Positions 1 through 9,833 of a stretch of DNA of 51,643 nucleotides are shown one piece after another. The DNA comes from Ilumatobacteraceae bacterium (GTDB lineage Bacteria; Actinomycetota; Acidimicrobiia; Acidimicrobiales; Ilumatobacteraceae). Below the pieces are notes generated by a model. The model saw only the letters and a program-made list of their open reading frames with translations. It had not been told where the DNA came from and searched no databases. Numbering within the stretch: position 1 is the stretch's first letter; every line of letters starts with the position of its first letter. The DNA lies in NCBI GenBank assembly GCA_021298435.1, contig JAJTFJ010000008.1:1-51643 (forward strand), written 5' to 3'. The position numbers were made by a program, and so were the translations under genes.

Positions 1-672
1 CTGAGCATGGGCCTTCCAGCCATTTTCAACAATGGTCCAGTCGGCTTCGTAGCGGTCCATCGTCACGATCATGCGACCGCCGCCCGAGCCCACGACCGCG
101 GTGCAGCGATGGGTGGAGGCAGTCTCAGCCAGGAATGTCTCGAGATCGGCGAGATACGCCTCGGCCGTGCCGTCGATGACATCACGACCATCAAATAGGG
201 GGTGAATCACGATCTTTTGGGCGCCTGCGGTGGCAGCAGCGGTGACCAAAGCCTTGAGATGGCGAATATGGGAGTGCACATTGCCGTCGGACAAGAGACC
301 GACGAAATGGATCTGGTTCTGCTGGCGAGCCATGACCATTTGCCAGGTTTCGCCCCAGATATCGCCATTACGGAAGGCTTCTTCGACTTGTTTGGCGCCC
401 TGGTCGAAGATGCGACCGGCACCCATGATGTTGTGGCCCACCTCTGAATTACCCATGTCGGCATCGGTGGGGAGGCCCACTGCTACGCCATGGGCATGAA
501 TAGGGAGCGAAACGACTGGCTGGCCATCAACCGTGCCCCCGATGGCGCCGAGAAGAAATGGTGCAGCCGCGGAGGTGACGGCATTGTCAGCGGTAGGGCC
601 TTCGAGCCCCACGCCATCAAGGATTGCGAGAACCAATGGAGAGGAAGCGGTGTTGGATTCGGGGGAAGCCAT
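1..672 (-). CDS. gpmI: 2,3-bisphosphoglycerate-independent phosphoglycerate mutase (partial, N-terminal part)
   Basis: Glycolysis/gluconeogenesis enzyme interconverting 3- and 2-phosphoglycerate, cytosolic, two-Mn alkaline-phosphatase fold. The reverse strand from 672 reads open to the window edge, giving 224 codons of a family of about 510. The N-terminal LAILDGVGL carries the first metal-binding Asp, GNSEVGHNIMGAGRI holds the nucleophile Ser, and LLSDGNVHSH and HPLFDGRD belong to the inserted transferase domain. The ATG at 672 has no Shine-Dalgarno but sits 6 bases after a TAGTCT box, which suggests a leaderless transcript. It is divergent from dnaK. The C-terminal half lies outside the window. 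Identification is secure. Confidence 0.93.
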   Translation of the reverse strand, partial: MASPESNTASSPLVLAILDGVGLEGPTADNAVTSAAAPFLLGAIGGTVDGQPVVSLPIHAHGVAVGLPTDADMGNSEVGHNIMGAGRIFDQGAKQVEEAFRNGDIWGETWQMVMARQQNQIHFVGLLSDGNVHSHIRHLKALVTAAATAGAQKIVIHPLFDGRDVIDGTAEAYLADLETFLAETASTHRCTAVVGSGGGRMIVTMDRYEADWTIVENGWKAHAQ

Positions 673-678
673 CCCGTC

Positions 679-684
679 AGACTA
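679..684 (-). promoter_or_regulatory. -10 box for leaderless gpmI transcript
   Basis: TAGTCT on the minus strand lies 6 bases before the gpmI ATG (672), matching the actinobacterial TANNNT -10 with transcription starting at or next to the start codon. No convincing -35 box is seen. Confidence 0.45.
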
Positions 685-707
685 AACGCCAAACGGCCTT
701 CCTCAAA

Positions 708-728
708 GTTGAGTGTACTTATATCAAG
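708..728 (+). promoter_or_regulatory. HAIR operator (HspR binding site) before dnaK
   Basis: GTTGAGT-N7-TATCAAG, compared with the HspR consensus CTTGAGT-N7-ACTCAAG: TTGAGT matches fully in the left arm and TCAAG in the right arm, with the correct 7-base spacer. The hspR gene is the fourth gene of the downstream operon, so autoregulation with DnaK as co-repressor is expected from the family. Confidence 0.85.
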
Positions 729-756
729 TTTCTTGTCACGTTGGTTGCAACAGGGA

Positions 757-783
757 TTAGCACTCCCTTATCCTGACTGCTAA
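757..783 (+). promoter_or_regulatory. CIRCE element (HrcA operator) before dnaK
   Basis: TTAGCACTC-N9-GACTGCTAA, differing from the CIRCE consensus TTAGCACTC-N9-GAGTGCTAA by one base in the right arm. It lies 29 bases downstream of the HAIR site and ends 31 bases before the dnaK ATG. A tentative promoter is TTGCAA (745-750) plus TTATCC (768-773), which the CIRCE element would overlap. No hrcA gene is in the window. Confidence 0.88.
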
Positions 784-814
784 CCCCCAACCTCTTCACT
801 TGAAGGAGTCCACC

Positions 815-2647
815 ATGGCAAAAGCAGTCGGTATCGACCTCGGAACAACCAACTCCGTCGTATCTGTTCTTGAAGCAGGCGAACGAGTTGTCATTCCCAA
901 CGCAGAAGGTGCTCGCACCACACCATCAATTGTCGCTTTCTCAAAGACCGGCGAGGTCTTGGTTGGCGAAGTTGCCAAGCGTCAGGCAATCACTAACCCT
1001 GATCGCACCTTCCGCAGCATCAAGCGCGAGATGGGCAAGTCCTGGATGTCAGAAGACATCGATGGCAAGAAGTATTCACCGCAGGAAATCAGCGCACGCA
1101 TCCTCATGAAGTTGAAGCGCGACGCAGAGGCCTACTTGGGCACGACAGTGACCGACGCAGTCATCACTGTTCCTGCATATTTCAATGACGCAGAGCGCAC
1201 CGCAACAAAAGAAGCTGGCGCAATCGCCGGCCTCAATGTGTTGCGCATCATCAACGAGCCCACCGCAGCAGCACTTGCATATGGTCTCGATAAGTCTTCA
1301 CAAGACGAAACCATTTTGGTCTTCGACCTTGGCGGCGGAACATTCGACGTTTCTGTTCTTGAAATTGGCGACGGCGTTTTCGAAGTGAAGAGCACCCACG
1401 GTGACACTCACCTTGGTGGCGACGACTGGGACCAGCGCATCATCGATTGGTTAGTGCAGCAGTTCAAGGGTGCACACAATGTTGATCTCTCACAAGATCG
1501 CATGGCTTTGCAGCGTCTCAAGGAAGCAGCAGAGAAGGCAAAGATCGAGTTGAGCCAAACTCAGCAGACACAAATCAACTTGCCGTTCATCACCGCAACT
1601 GCAGAAGGCCCATTGCACCTTGACGAGCAGTTGTCACGCTCAAAGTTCCAGGAAATGACTGCAGATCTTGTTGAGCGTTGCCGCGTCTCTTTCGAGAAGG
1701 CGTTGTCCGATGCAGGCATGAAGAAAGACCAAGTGAATCACGTGATTCTTGTTGGCGGTTCGACACGTATGCCAGCTGTGCAAGACCTTGTATTCAGCCT
1801 TACCGGCAAAGAGCCAAACAAGACAGTGAACCCCGACGAAGTTGTTGCCGAAGGCGCAGCAGTGCAGGCCGGTGTTCTCAAGGGTGAAGTGAAGGACGTT
1901 CTTCTTCTTGACGTGACTCCGTTGTCACTTGGTATTGAGACCAAGGGTGGCGTGATGACCAAATTGATTGAGCGCAACACGACAATTCCTACTCGTCGTA
2001 CCGAAGTGTTCACTACTGCAGATGACAATCAGCCATCAGTAGAGATCAAGGTCTTGCAAGGCGAGCGTGAAATGGCTGCGTACAACTCAGAGCTCGGAAC
2101 ATTCACGTTGTCCGACTTGCCAGCAGCACCACGCGGTGTACCTCAGATTGAAGTCACCTTTGACATTGATGCCAACGGCATTGTTGTTGTGTCCGCGAAA
2201 GACCGTGCCACCAACAAAGAAAACAAGATGCAAGTGCAGAACGCTTCTTCGTTGAGCAAGGACAAGATCGAAGAGATGATTCGCGATGCCGAAGCACACG
2301 CCGAAGACGATCGTCGTCGCCGTGACGAAGCAGAGATTCGCAACAACGCCGATGCGCTTGTGTACCAAACAGAAAAGACATTGCGTGAACAGGGCGAGAA
2401 CGTCTCCGCAGAAGAGAAGGACGCTGTTGAAGGTCCGTTGTCAGCTTTGAAGGCAGCGATTGCCGGAAATGATCTTGAACAGATCAAGTCAGCAACGGAA
2501 ACGTTGATGGGCGCAAGCCAGGCATTCAGCCAGAAGTTGTACGAAGCAGCAGCGCGTGACAGCGGTGCAGCGGGAACTTCAGCATCTGGCGCATCGGCTC
2601 CATCCGATGATGACATCGTCGATGCTGAAATCGTTGACGAGCAATAA
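815..2647 (+). CDS. dnaK: Molecular chaperone DnaK (Hsp70)
   Basis: ATP-dependent Hsp70 chaperone working with DnaJ and GrpE in the cytosol. It has 610 residues, normal for actinobacteria. The N-terminal [15 protein letters not shown] phosphate loop, [18 protein letters not shown] phosphate-2 motif and [11 protein letters not shown] adenosine motif define the ATPase domain (about 1-355). The linker [13 protein letters not shown] leads to the substrate domain, and the C-terminal tail ends in an acidic [12 protein letters not shown] stretch. The ATG at 815 is preferred over an in-frame TTG at 800 because GAAGGAG (802-808) is a proper Shine-Dalgarno for it. First gene of the heat-shock operon under HAIR and CIRCE. 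Confidence 0.98.
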   Translation: MAKAVGIDLGTTNSVVSVLEAGERVVIPNAEGARTTPSIVAFSKTGEVLVGEVAKRQAITNPDRTFRSIKREMGKSWMSEDIDGKKYSPQEISARILMKLKRDAEAYLGTTVTDAVITVPAYFNDAERTATKEAGAIAGLNVLRIINEPTAAALAYGLDKSSQDETILVFDLGGGTFDVSVLEIGDGVFEVKSTHGDTHLGGDDWDQRIIDWLVQQFKGAHNVDLSQDRMALQRLKEAAEKAKIELSQTQQTQINLPFITATAEGPLHLDEQLSRSKFQEMTADLVERCRVSFEKALSDAGMKKDQVNHVILVGGSTRMPAVQDLVFSLTGKEPNKTVNPDEVVAEGAAVQAGVLKGEVKDVLLLDVTPLSLGIETKGGVMTKLIERNTTIPTRRTEVFTTADDNQPSVEIKVLQGEREMAAYNSELGTFTLSDLPAAPRGVPQIEVTFDIDANGIVVVSAKDRATNKENKMQVQNASSLSKDKIEEMIRDAEAHAEDDRRRRDEAEIRNNADALVYQTEKTLREQGENVSAEEKDAVEGPLSALKAAIAGNDLEQIKSATETLMGASQAFSQKLYEAAARDSGAAGTSASGASAPSDDDIVDAEIVDEQ

Positions 2648-2650
2648 GCC

Positions 2651-3136
2651 ATGACGGACGAAACTGTCGAACAGCCCGAAGAGGGCGCGACCGACATTGT
2701 CGAGGAAGTCGCGGTTGAGCACGACATTGAGGCTCTGCTTGCGGAGCGCAATGAGTTCAAAGACATTGCGCTGCGTTTACAAGCTGACTTCGAGAACTAC
2801 AAGAAGCGCATGACACAAACGCAATCTGATGAGATTGCGCGCGCAACTGGTCGTCTCGCTGAATCTCTTCTGCCAGTGCTTGATGCTTGTGAAGCAGCTT
2901 TTGCACACGGTGCCGAAGGTGTGGAGCCAATCTGGTCGTCGCTCATGGGTGCTTTGAAGTCTCAAGGTCTTGTGGCGATGGATTTGTTGGATCAGCCTTT
3001 CAATCCAGAACTTGCAGAAGCAGTGATGACAGAACCTGGCGATGGTGACGAACCAATCGTGAGCGAAGTGTTGCGCACTGGGTACGAGTGGAAGGGCCGC
3101 GTCTTGCGTGCGGCCATGGTGAAGGTAAAGGGATAA
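2651..3136 (+). CDS. grpE: Nucleotide exchange factor GrpE
   Basis: Releases ADP from DnaK. It has 161 residues with an acidic disordered N-terminus (about 1-35), a coiled-coil region containing LRLQADFENYKKRM, and the C-terminal beta domain signature ending GRVLRAAMVKVKG. It starts 3 bases after the dnaK stop and 3 bases before dnaJ, so translation is coupled. The length is slightly short but all domain parts are present. Confidence 0.95.
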   Translation: MTDETVEQPEEGATDIVEEVAVEHDIEALLAERNEFKDIALRLQADFENYKKRMTQTQSDEIARATGRLAESLLPVLDACEAAFAHGAEGVEPIWSSLMGALKSQGLVAMDLLDQPFNPELAEAVMTEPGDGDEPIVSEVLRTGYEWKGRVLRAAMVKVKG

Positions 3137-3139
3137 GCC

Positions 3140-4237
3140 TTGGCTGCCCAACGTGATTGGTTTGAAAAGGACTACTACGCAGTCCTTGGCGTCTCGAAAG
3201 AAGCCACCGACAAAGACATCACGAAGGCGTACCGTCGCTTAGCGCGACAGTTTCACCCTGACACCAACCCTGGCAACAGAGAAGCAGAGGAGAAGTTCAA
3301 GGACATCTCTGCTGCGTATGACGTTGTCGGTGATTCAGCAAAGCGCGCGGAGTATGACGAAGTGCGTCGAATGGGACCATCAGCGGGTTTCCCTGGCGGA
3401 GGGATGGGCTTTGATACCGGTGGTGCTGATTTTGGCGACATCCTTGGGCAGATGTTCGGCGGCCGTGGTCGTCGCGGCGGTGCCAGTGGTGTTGGACCAC
3501 AACGCGGCGCTGATATCGAATCGACGTTGAATCTTTCTTTCGAAGAAGCAGCGCATGGTCTCACGACATCGTTGCACCTCACTGCTGATGCAGTGTGTTC
3601 ATCGTGCACTGGTTCTGGCGCACGTCCCGGCACGTCACCAAAGATGTGCAGTGCATGTGGCGGTCGTGGATCTGTTGCAAATAACCAAGGTCCGTTCGCG
3701 ATGTCTTCGCCATGTCGCTCGTGTGGCGGCAAGGGCAACATCATCGAATACCCGTGCAGTACATGTCGTGGCAATGGCATTGAACGGCGCCCACGTGAAG
3801 TCAATGTTCGTATTCCTGCCGGAGTCGACAATGGTCAACGGATTCGTTTGAAGGGTCGCGGAACGCCTGGTCGTAACGGTGGGCCACCTGGAGATTTGTT
3901 TGTTGAGTGTCGCGTTGCGCCGCATGCTGTCTTTACACGTGAAGGATTGACCTTGCTGGTGCGGGTTCCGATCTCGTATACGGAGGCAGTTCTTGGAGCA
4001 ACTATTTCCGTTCCCACCTTGAGCGAAGGCGAAGTGACACTCCGTTTGAAGCCCGGCACGCAGTCGGGTTCCCGTCATCGTGTCAAAGGGAAGGGAATCG
4101 CCAATTCAAAAACTGAAGGCGACCTCATCGTCACCGTTGAGGTGTCTGTACCGACGGACCTCAATAAAGAAGAACAAGCTGCTGTTGAAGCGCTCCATGA
4201 TGTCTTGCGTCCACCTCGTCAGCAGGGGAACTCGTAA
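3140..4237 (+). CDS. dnaJ: Chaperone DnaJ (Hsp40, type I)
   Basis: Stimulates the DnaK ATPase and binds unfolded proteins. It has 365 residues: a J domain at about 10-75 with the HPD triad (RQFHPDTNPG), a Gly/Phe-rich linker (about 78-120), four CxxCxGxG-type zinc repeats (CSSCTGSG, CSACGGRG, CRSCGGKG, CSTCRGNG), then the two beta C-terminal domains. The start is a TTG at 3140, giving MAAQRDWFEKDYY, which matches the family N-terminus; no ATG fits. It overlaps hspR by one base (TAATG). Confidence 0.96.
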   Translation: MAAQRDWFEKDYYAVLGVSKEATDKDITKAYRRLARQFHPDTNPGNREAEEKFKDISAAYDVVGDSAKRAEYDEVRRMGPSAGFPGGGMGFDTGGADFGDILGQMFGGRGRRGGASGVGPQRGADIESTLNLSFEEAAHGLTTSLHLTADAVCSSCTGSGARPGTSPKMCSACGGRGSVANNQGPFAMSSPCRSCGGKGNIIEYPCSTCRGNGIERRPREVNVRIPAGVDNGQRIRLKGRGTPGRNGGPPGDLFVECRVAPHAVFTREGLTLLVRVPISYTEAVLGATISVPTLSEGEVTLRLKPGTQSGSRHRVKGKGIANSKTEGDLIVTVEVSVPTDLNKEEQAAVEALHDVLRPPRQQGNS

Positions 4238-4629
4238 TGCCTCCGCAGCATCAAGCGGTGTATGTCATCTCGGTGGCAGCGGAACTCGCCGGCATGCACC
4301 CACAAACATTGCGCATCTACGAGCGCCGTGGACTGCTGACACCCGCACGAACAACCGGTGGCAATCGTCGCTACAGCGATTTCGACATCATGCGCTTGCG
4401 GCGCATTGCCGAACTTGCTTCCACCGGCATGAATCTTGAAGGCATCCGACACGTGATGTCTTTAGAAGAAGAAGTCATTCGACTTCGAACAGAAGTGGCA
4501 GAACTGCGCCAGGGACTTATCGATGCAGTGAACGCACTTGAACAGCGATCTTCGGGAGCATTGGTGCCACTTCGTCGTGCCATCACGCTCTACAACGATC
4601 GCCCCAGCATTTTTGATCCCAACCGATAA
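4237..4629 (+). CDS. hspR: Heat shock repressor HspR (MerR family)
   Basis: MerR-type transcriptional repressor of the dnaK operon. It has 130 residues. The winged helix-turn-helix spans about 8-75, with the family string HPQTLRIYERRGLLTPART and the wing GNRRYSDFDIMRLRRI, followed by a coiled coil (about 85-108) of Glu/Leu-rich heptads for dimerisation. A matching HAIR operator stands before dnaK (708-728), which supports the HspR call over a generic MerR regulator. Start ATG overlaps the dnaJ stop. Confidence 0.94.
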   Translation: MPPQHQAVYVISVAAELAGMHPQTLRIYERRGLLTPARTTGGNRRYSDFDIMRLRRIAELASTGMNLEGIRHVMSLEEEVIRLRTEVAELRQGLIDAVNALEQRSSGALVPLRRAITLYNDRPSIFDPNR

Positions 4630-4649
4630 CCACATAGGAGGCCACCAAC

Positions 4650-7145
4650 ATGGCAATCGATCCGAAAAAGTGGACAACGAAGACGCAAGAGGCTGTCGCT
4701 GCTGCTGGCGATATGGCACGCAGTAACGGCAACCCCGAAGTCACAGTTGACCATGTTCTCTCTGCAGTCCTGAATCAGCCCGAAACAATTGTTCCGCCAT
4801 TGCTACAGAAACTTGGTGTTGCACCAGGCATGTTGCGCGCGAAAGCAGATGAAAATCTCGGACGCCTCCCTCGTGCAGAAGGCGGTGCTGAACCACGAAT
4901 GAATCGCGAACTCAGCAATGTGCTGGAGAACGCAGATGCTGTTCGTAAAGATTTACGTGACGACTACTTGTCGGTGGAACACCTTGTTCTGGCGATGAAC
5001 CAACGTGTTGGTATTGGCAGTGAAGAAATGCTGCAAGCGTTGCGAGATGTTCGCGGTTCACATCGCGTGACAACACCAGATCCGGAATCACAATTCGCTG
5101 CCCTTGAAAAGTACGGACAAGATCTCACCGCTCGGGCACGTGCAGGCAAGATCGACCCTGTTATTGGTCGCGACGAGGAGATTCGCCGTGTGATTCAAGT
5201 GTTGTCTCGTCGTACGAAGAACAACCCTGTGCTTATTGGTGAACCCGGAGTCGGCAAGACAGCAATTGTTGAAGGTCTTGCACGACGAATCGCAGATGGT
5301 GACGTGCCTGAAGGATTGAAGAACAAGCGACTCGTTTCGCTTGATATTGCTTCGATGTTGGCGGGAGCGAAGTATCGCGGTGAATTTGAAGAACGCTTGA
5401 AGGCGGTCTTGAAAGAGATCACTGACTCCAATGGCGAAGTGATCACGTTTGTTGATGAGATGCATACGTTGGTGGGTGCCGGCGGTGGTTCTGAAGGCGC
5501 CATTGACGCAGGCAACATGATTAAGCCCATGTTGGCCCGTGGCGAACTGCGCATGGTGGGTGCCACCACGCTTGATGAGTTCCGCAAGTATGTGGAGAAA
5601 GACCCAGCTTTAGAGCGTCGCTTTCAACAGGTGTATGTCGGTGAGCCCACCGTGCCCGACACGATTGCGATTCTTCGCGGATTGAAAGAGCGATACGAAG
5701 TTCACCACGGTGTACGTATTCAAGACTCAGCCCTCGTCAGTGCTGCTGTGTTGTCGAATCGATATCTTACGAATCGCTTTTTGCCGGATAAGGCCATCGA
5801 CCTCATGGACGAAGCTGCAAGCAAGCTGCGAATTGAGATTGACTCGCTACCAACAGAGATCGACGTTGTTCAACGACGCATTCTTCAGTTGGAGATTGAA
5901 AAGGTCGCTCTTGAGAAAGAAACCGACAGCGCTTCCATTGAGCGCCTGAGCTCTTTGCAGGATGAACTTGATGATCTGCAATCGCAAGTTGACGTCATGA
6001 AGACTCATTGGGAAGCAGAACGTGAAGCGATTTCAGCGATTCGTACTTTGAAAGAAGAACTTGAAAATCTCCGCACGCATGTCGAGCGTGAGACTGACCT
6101 GGAAATAGCTGCAGAGATTCGATACGGACGCATTCCTGAACTGGAGCGTCGTATTGATGAAGCGACTCAACACTTAGACGTGCTGCAAAAAGACAATCGC
6201 ATGTTGAAGGAAGAAGTCGACGCAGAAGACATTGCAGAAGTGGTGTCGAAGTGGACAGGCGTTCCTGTAAGTCGTCTTCTTGAGGGTGAGATGCAGAAGC
6301 TTGTTCACTTGGAAGCGCTTCTTCACAAGCGAGTGATTGGTCAAGATGCAGCGGTCACTGCAGTGGCAAATGCGATTCGACGCAGTCGCGCTGGCCTGTC
6401 GGATCCGAATCGACCCATCGGTTCCTTTATGTTCCTCGGACCAACAGGCGTGGGAAAGACAGAACTTGCTCGCGCACTTGCTGAGTATTTGTTTGACGAC
6501 GAAAAGGCCATGGTGCGTATCGACATGGCGGAGTACATGGAGAAGTACTCCGTGAGTCGCCTCATTGGTGCACCTCCGGGCTACGTGGGGTACGACGAAG
6601 GTGGTCAGTTAACAGAACTTGTTCGTCGTCGCCCGTACAGCGTTGTTTTGCTTGATGAAGTAGAAAAGGCACACCCTGATGTGTTCAACGTGTTGTTGCA
6701 GGTACTTGACGATGGTCGCCTAACAGATGGACAAGGTCGCACTGTTGACTTCACCAATGTCGTGTTGATCATGACAAGCAATCTTCCGGGTGAACCAATC
6801 GAATACTTCCGTCCAGAGTTTGTGAATCGCATTGATGAGATTGTGCGCTTCCGTTCTCTCACTGAAGAAGACCTCGCTCATATCGTTGAGATTCAGTTGG
6901 AGCATCTCGTTGCGCGAATGGCAGAGCGACGTATTTTGTTGCAAGTCACTCCGGCTGCTCGCTTGATGTTGGGCGCAAAGGGCTTTGATTCATCCTTTGG
7001 TGCACGACCTCTGAAGCGGTTGATTCAGCGTGAAATTGCTGACAAAGCGGCAATCATCATTCTTGAAGGCGGTGTCGCTGAAGATGGAATCATTCGCGTT
7101 GATGTTGTCAATGACGAACTATCCGTGACAACGGTGACGCAGTAG
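4650..7145 (+). CDS. clpB: ATP-dependent disaggregase ClpB (Hsp100)
   Basis: Hexameric AAA+ disaggregase that works with DnaK. It has 831 residues: N domain (about 1-145), first AAA+ module with GEPGVGKT (about 197-204) and Walker B ITFVDEMH, middle coiled-coil domain (about 400-530) that distinguishes it from ClpA/ClpC, and second AAA+ module with GPTGVGKT (about 597-604) and [11 protein letters not shown]. The segment between the second sensor-1 strand (IMTSNL) and [15 protein letters not shown] is only about 8 residues, some 20-25 shorter than in E. coli ClpB. The Shine-Dalgarno is TAGGAGG. There is no own HAIR site, so it is probably read from the dnaK promoter. Confidence 0.96.
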   Translation: MAIDPKKWTTKTQEAVAAAGDMARSNGNPEVTVDHVLSAVLNQPETIVPPLLQKLGVAPGMLRAKADENLGRLPRAEGGAEPRMNRELSNVLENADAVRKDLRDDYLSVEHLVLAMNQRVGIGSEEMLQALRDVRGSHRVTTPDPESQFAALEKYGQDLTARARAGKIDPVIGRDEEIRRVIQVLSRRTKNNPVLIGEPGVGKTAIVEGLARRIADGDVPEGLKNKRLVSLDIASMLAGAKYRGEFEERLKAVLKEITDSNGEVITFVDEMHTLVGAGGGSEGAIDAGNMIKPMLARGELRMVGATTLDEFRKYVEKDPALERRFQQVYVGEPTVPDTIAILRGLKERYEVHHGVRIQDSALVSAAVLSNRYLTNRFLPDKAIDLMDEAASKLRIEIDSLPTEIDVVQRRILQLEIEKVALEKETDSASIERLSSLQDELDDLQSQVDVMKTHWEAEREAISAIRTLKEELENLRTHVERETDLEIAAEIRYGRIPELERRIDEATQHLDVLQKDNRMLKEEVDAEDIAEVVSKWTGVPVSRLLEGEMQKLVHLEALLHKRVIGQDAAVTAVANAIRRSRAGLSDPNRPIGSFMFLGPTGVGKTELARALAEYLFDDEKAMVRIDMAEYMEKYSVSRLIGAPPGYVGYDEGGQLTELVRRRPYSVVLLDEVEKAHPDVFNVLLQVLDDGRLTDGQGRTVDFTNVVLIMTSNLPGEPIEYFRPEFVNRIDEIVRFRSLTEEDLAHIVEIQLEHLVARMAERRILLQVTPAARLMLGAKGFDSSFGARPLKRLIQREIADKAAIIILEGGVAEDGIIRVDVVNDELSVTTVTQ

Positions 7146-8471
7146 TTAACTGAAGCGACGGCGAATCGCATTGCCGTGCGCAGAGAAACCTTCATGGTCT
7201 GACATCGACACGATTGTTTGCGCCATCCGACGCAATGCAGGTTCATTTGCTTTTGCAATTGCTGTGCGCTTGAGGAAAGCATCAACAGTGATGCCCGACG
7301 ACACGTGAGCGAATCCACTTGTGGGCAGTGATGCAGGAGCACCGATCACAAAGTTGCCTGCACTGAATGGTGTGTTCTGCCCAATGAGAATTTCGCCGGC
7401 ATTAATCAAGAGGTCGAGCAACTGTTCTTCATGTTGAGGATCAACTGCAATCTGTAAATGTTCCGGCGCGTACATGTTGGACACTTCAGCCGCTTCGGTG
7501 AGGTTCTTCACCAGAATGGCTCCACCGTTTGGCCCGAGTGATGATCGAGCTGCAGTCGCACGCACTTGCGGCAGATCATCAAGCTGAAGTGCAAGTTCTG
7601 CATCAACGGCTTCGATGACTTCTTCCGACGTGCACACCAGAACAACACTTGAATCAGTGCCGTGCTCGGCCTCGATCAACAGGTCTGCTGCCAACTTGCC
7701 GATGTGCGCTGTGTGATCAGCGATGACAAGGCTCTCGGTGGGACCGAGCAGCATCATCGTGGCCAAGCCATGGCGCTGCATCTCAACTTGGGCGATGGTG
7801 ACAGCAGGACTTCCTGGCCCCATCACCTTGCGAACCTTTGGAATGGTGGCAGTGCCAAACCCCTATGCGGCAATGCCGGCGGGGCCATTCACTCGGAAAA
7901 CGTTCGTGATGCCGAGGAGTCGACACACGACCAACACGGCGGGGTCGACTTCGCCCTGACCACCAGGGACTGGCGGGACAATCAAGGTGATGTTCGGTAC
8001 CCCTGCAACCACTGCGGGAACACCCAATTGGTACGCCACTGATGGATAACTGGCTTTCCCGCTGGGCACAAAAAGGCCAACACTGGAAATGGGAGTGATC
8101 TTCTCGCCAGCAATCAGACCGTTCTCAATCTCCATTTGCCAGTCGCTATTGCGCTCGAGAACCTGATCATTAAAGGCTCGAAGGTGGGAAATGGCGTCGA
8201 TGATGGCATTTTCGACTGCGGGGTCGATCTGTGCCGAAGCAATTTCTTCCTCAGTGACACGCAATTGGTCGGGGGTAAGGCGAATTCCGTCGAATTTCGC
8301 CAAAGCATCACAGACTGCTTCGTCGCCACGCACTCGTACATCGTCAATCAGAAGATTGATGGAGGCTCGCAAGGTGGGCTCAAAGATGTCATCAAGGCCA
8401 CGACGACAGAGGTCATCGCGTTGCTGGGGGGTCATGGAAGACCACTGCTGGCGCCTAAGGACTGCACTCAC
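7146..8471 (-). pseudogene. Histidinol-dehydrogenase-family gene interrupted by one in-frame amber stop
   Basis: One open frame of 441 codons (normal HisD length) is broken only by TAG at 7863-7865. The first part (8471-7863) ends VFRVNGPAGIAA; after the stop the same frame continues GFGTATIPKVRKVMGPGSPAV and runs to 7146. Family alignments usually have Leu at the stop position, so TTG to TAG is a simple explanation. Zinc ligands of true HisD are altered: Gln of QAEH is Glu (IEAEHG), and the Asp in the SAGDY motif is Asn (SAGNF). The catalytic Glu-His pair (APEHLQ) and the last His (FSAHGNA) are kept. It is therefore more likely a HisD-like alcohol dehydrogenase paralogue than histidine biosynthesis. 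Start GTG, leaderless box at 8479-8484. A sequencing error would make it intact. Confidence 0.75.
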
Positions 8472-8478
8472 ACCTAGA

Positions 8479-8484
8479 AACCTA
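8479..8484 (-). promoter_or_regulatory. -10 box of the HisD-like gene
   Basis: TAGGTT on the minus strand lies 7 bases before the GTG at 8471, with no Shine-Dalgarno: a leaderless-type arrangement. Confidence 0.45.
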
Positions 8485-8506
8485 CCCGTGAGGCACTATT
8501 CACGGG
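8485..8506. repeat. Inverted repeat between the HisD-like gene and purA
   Basis: CCCGTGA-N8-TCACGGG, a perfect 7-base inverted repeat that abuts the -10 box of the HisD-like gene on its upstream side. Its place between divergent genes suits an operator, but no regulator can be assigned. Confidence 0.4.
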
Positions 8507-8561
8507 GCTTGTATTAGCAAGAACAAGTAGTGTCAATACACGTTCCGAAAGGGGAGCGTTC

Positions 8562-9833
8562 ATGGCTGTCACCGTTGTTGTAGGTACCCAGTGGGGCGAT
8601 GAAGGCAAGGCCAAGGTCATTGACCTCCTCGCCGCATCGCACAGCATCGTTGCTCGCTATCAAGGCGGACACAATGCGGGTCACACAGTTGTTATTGGCG
8701 ACCAAAAATACGCTTTGCAGTTGACGCCCAGTGGTGTCTTCTATGACACCGTCACGCCAGTGATTGGCAACGGAGTTGTCGTTGACCTCCCCACACTCTT
8801 CAAAGAAATTGACTCGCTTGAATCTCGGGGCATCTCAACCGCACGTTTGAAAGTGTCGAGCCTGGCGCACCTCATCTTCCCGTGGCATCAAGCCATCGAC
8901 GCTGCGTTGGAAGCTGCACGTGGTGAGGGAAAGATCGGAACAACGCTGAAGGGCATCGGACCTGCGTACGTTGACAAGGTCAAGCGTTCGGGCATTCGTG
9001 TCGGAGAAGTTCTCAACCCCGCAACGTTTGAAACAAAAGTGCGTGAGCGAGCAACTGCTGCTCGTCGTGAAGTGAGCGACATTGGTGGCGACACCTTTGA
9101 TGTCGAACAAGTTGTTGCAGAGTTTGTGGCCTACGCGGCACGACTTGTTCCGTATGTTGCTGACACAGTGAACCTGTTGCACGATGCGCGTGAAAAAGGT
9201 GAACACATTCTGTTGGAAGGTGCACAAGCAACATTCCTTGACGTTGATCACGGAACATACCCGTACGTCACTTCTTCGAACCCCACGAGTGGTGGCGCTG
9301 CAGTGGGTTCTGGTCTCGGACCACGCCACATTGATCGCGTAGTCGGAATTGCAAAGGCGTACACAACACGTGTGGGAATGGGACCTTTCCCTAGCGAACT
9401 CACTGATGCACTCGGCGAAGCACTCGTTGACATCGGCCGAGAGTACGGCACTGTCACCGGTCGTCGCCGTCGCACAGGATGGCTCGACACGGTGATGCTT
9501 CGTCACGCAATGCGCCTGAATTCCTTAACTGAAATTGCACTCACCAAGTTGGATGTTCTTGACACCTTTGATGAAGTCAAGGTGTGTGTTGGTTACAAAA
9601 TCAATGGCGAGATCGTGAAGAACTACCCGGACACTGTGGAGCGTCTGGCTCAAGTGGAACCAGTGTGGGAGTCGCTGCCGGGCTGGAAGAGCAGCACAGA
9701 AGGCATTACTTCTTTTGATGCATTACCCGAGAGCGCGCAACGCCTAGTTGCCATTGTTGAGCGTGAAACAGGAATTCCTGTCACGATGGTGGGCACTGGT
9801 CCTTCCCGAGATGCGATGGTGGTTCGTTCATGA
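8562..9833 (+). CDS. purA: Adenylosuccinate synthetase
   Basis: First step from IMP to AMP: IMP + Asp + GTP gives adenylosuccinate. It has 423 residues. The N-terminal GTQWGDEGKAK keeps the catalytic Asp and the Lys of the family loop GDEGKGK but has Ala for the second Gly. GHNAGHTV holds the catalytic His, and TTLKGIGPAYVDK, GMGPFPSE and GRRRRTGWLD are family motifs. Shine-Dalgarno AAAGGGGAG precedes the ATG. It overlaps purB by 4 bases (ATGA), so the two AMP-branch enzymes are co-translated. Confidence 0.97.
   Translation: MAVTVVVGTQWGDEGKAKVIDLLAASHSIVARYQGGHNAGHTVVIGDQKYALQLTPSGVFYDTVTPVIGNGVVVDLPTLFKEIDSLESRGISTARLKVSSLAHLIFPWHQAIDAALEAARGEGKIGTTLKGIGPAYVDKVKRSGIRVGEVLNPATFETKVRERATAARREVSDIGGDTFDVEQVVAEFVAYAARLVPYVADTVNLLHDAREKGEHILLEGAQATFLDVDHGTYPYVTSSNPTSGGAAVGSGLGPRHIDRVVGIAKAYTTRVGMGPFPSELTDALGEALVDIGREYGTVTGRRRRTGWLDTVMLRHAMRLNSLTEIALTKLDVLDTFDEVKVCVGYKINGEIVKNYPDTVERLAQVEPVWESLPGWKSSTEGITSFDALPESAQRLVAIVERETGIPVTMVGTGPSRDAMVVRS

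Noticed and set aside
2143-2766. 207-residue open frame antisense to dnaK
   Set aside because: Ser/Ala-rich shadow of the DnaK C-terminal region on the opposite strand, with no ribosome site and no recognisable domain.
7863-7865. Recoding of the amber codon as pyrrolysine
   Set aside because: TAG ends several normal genes here (for example purB and the acyl-ACP thioesterase gene), the position is usually Leu, and no pyl gene is present.
8835-9506. 223-residue open frame antisense to purA
   Set aside because: Lies wholly inside purA and has Cys/His-rich composition typical of a shadow frame.
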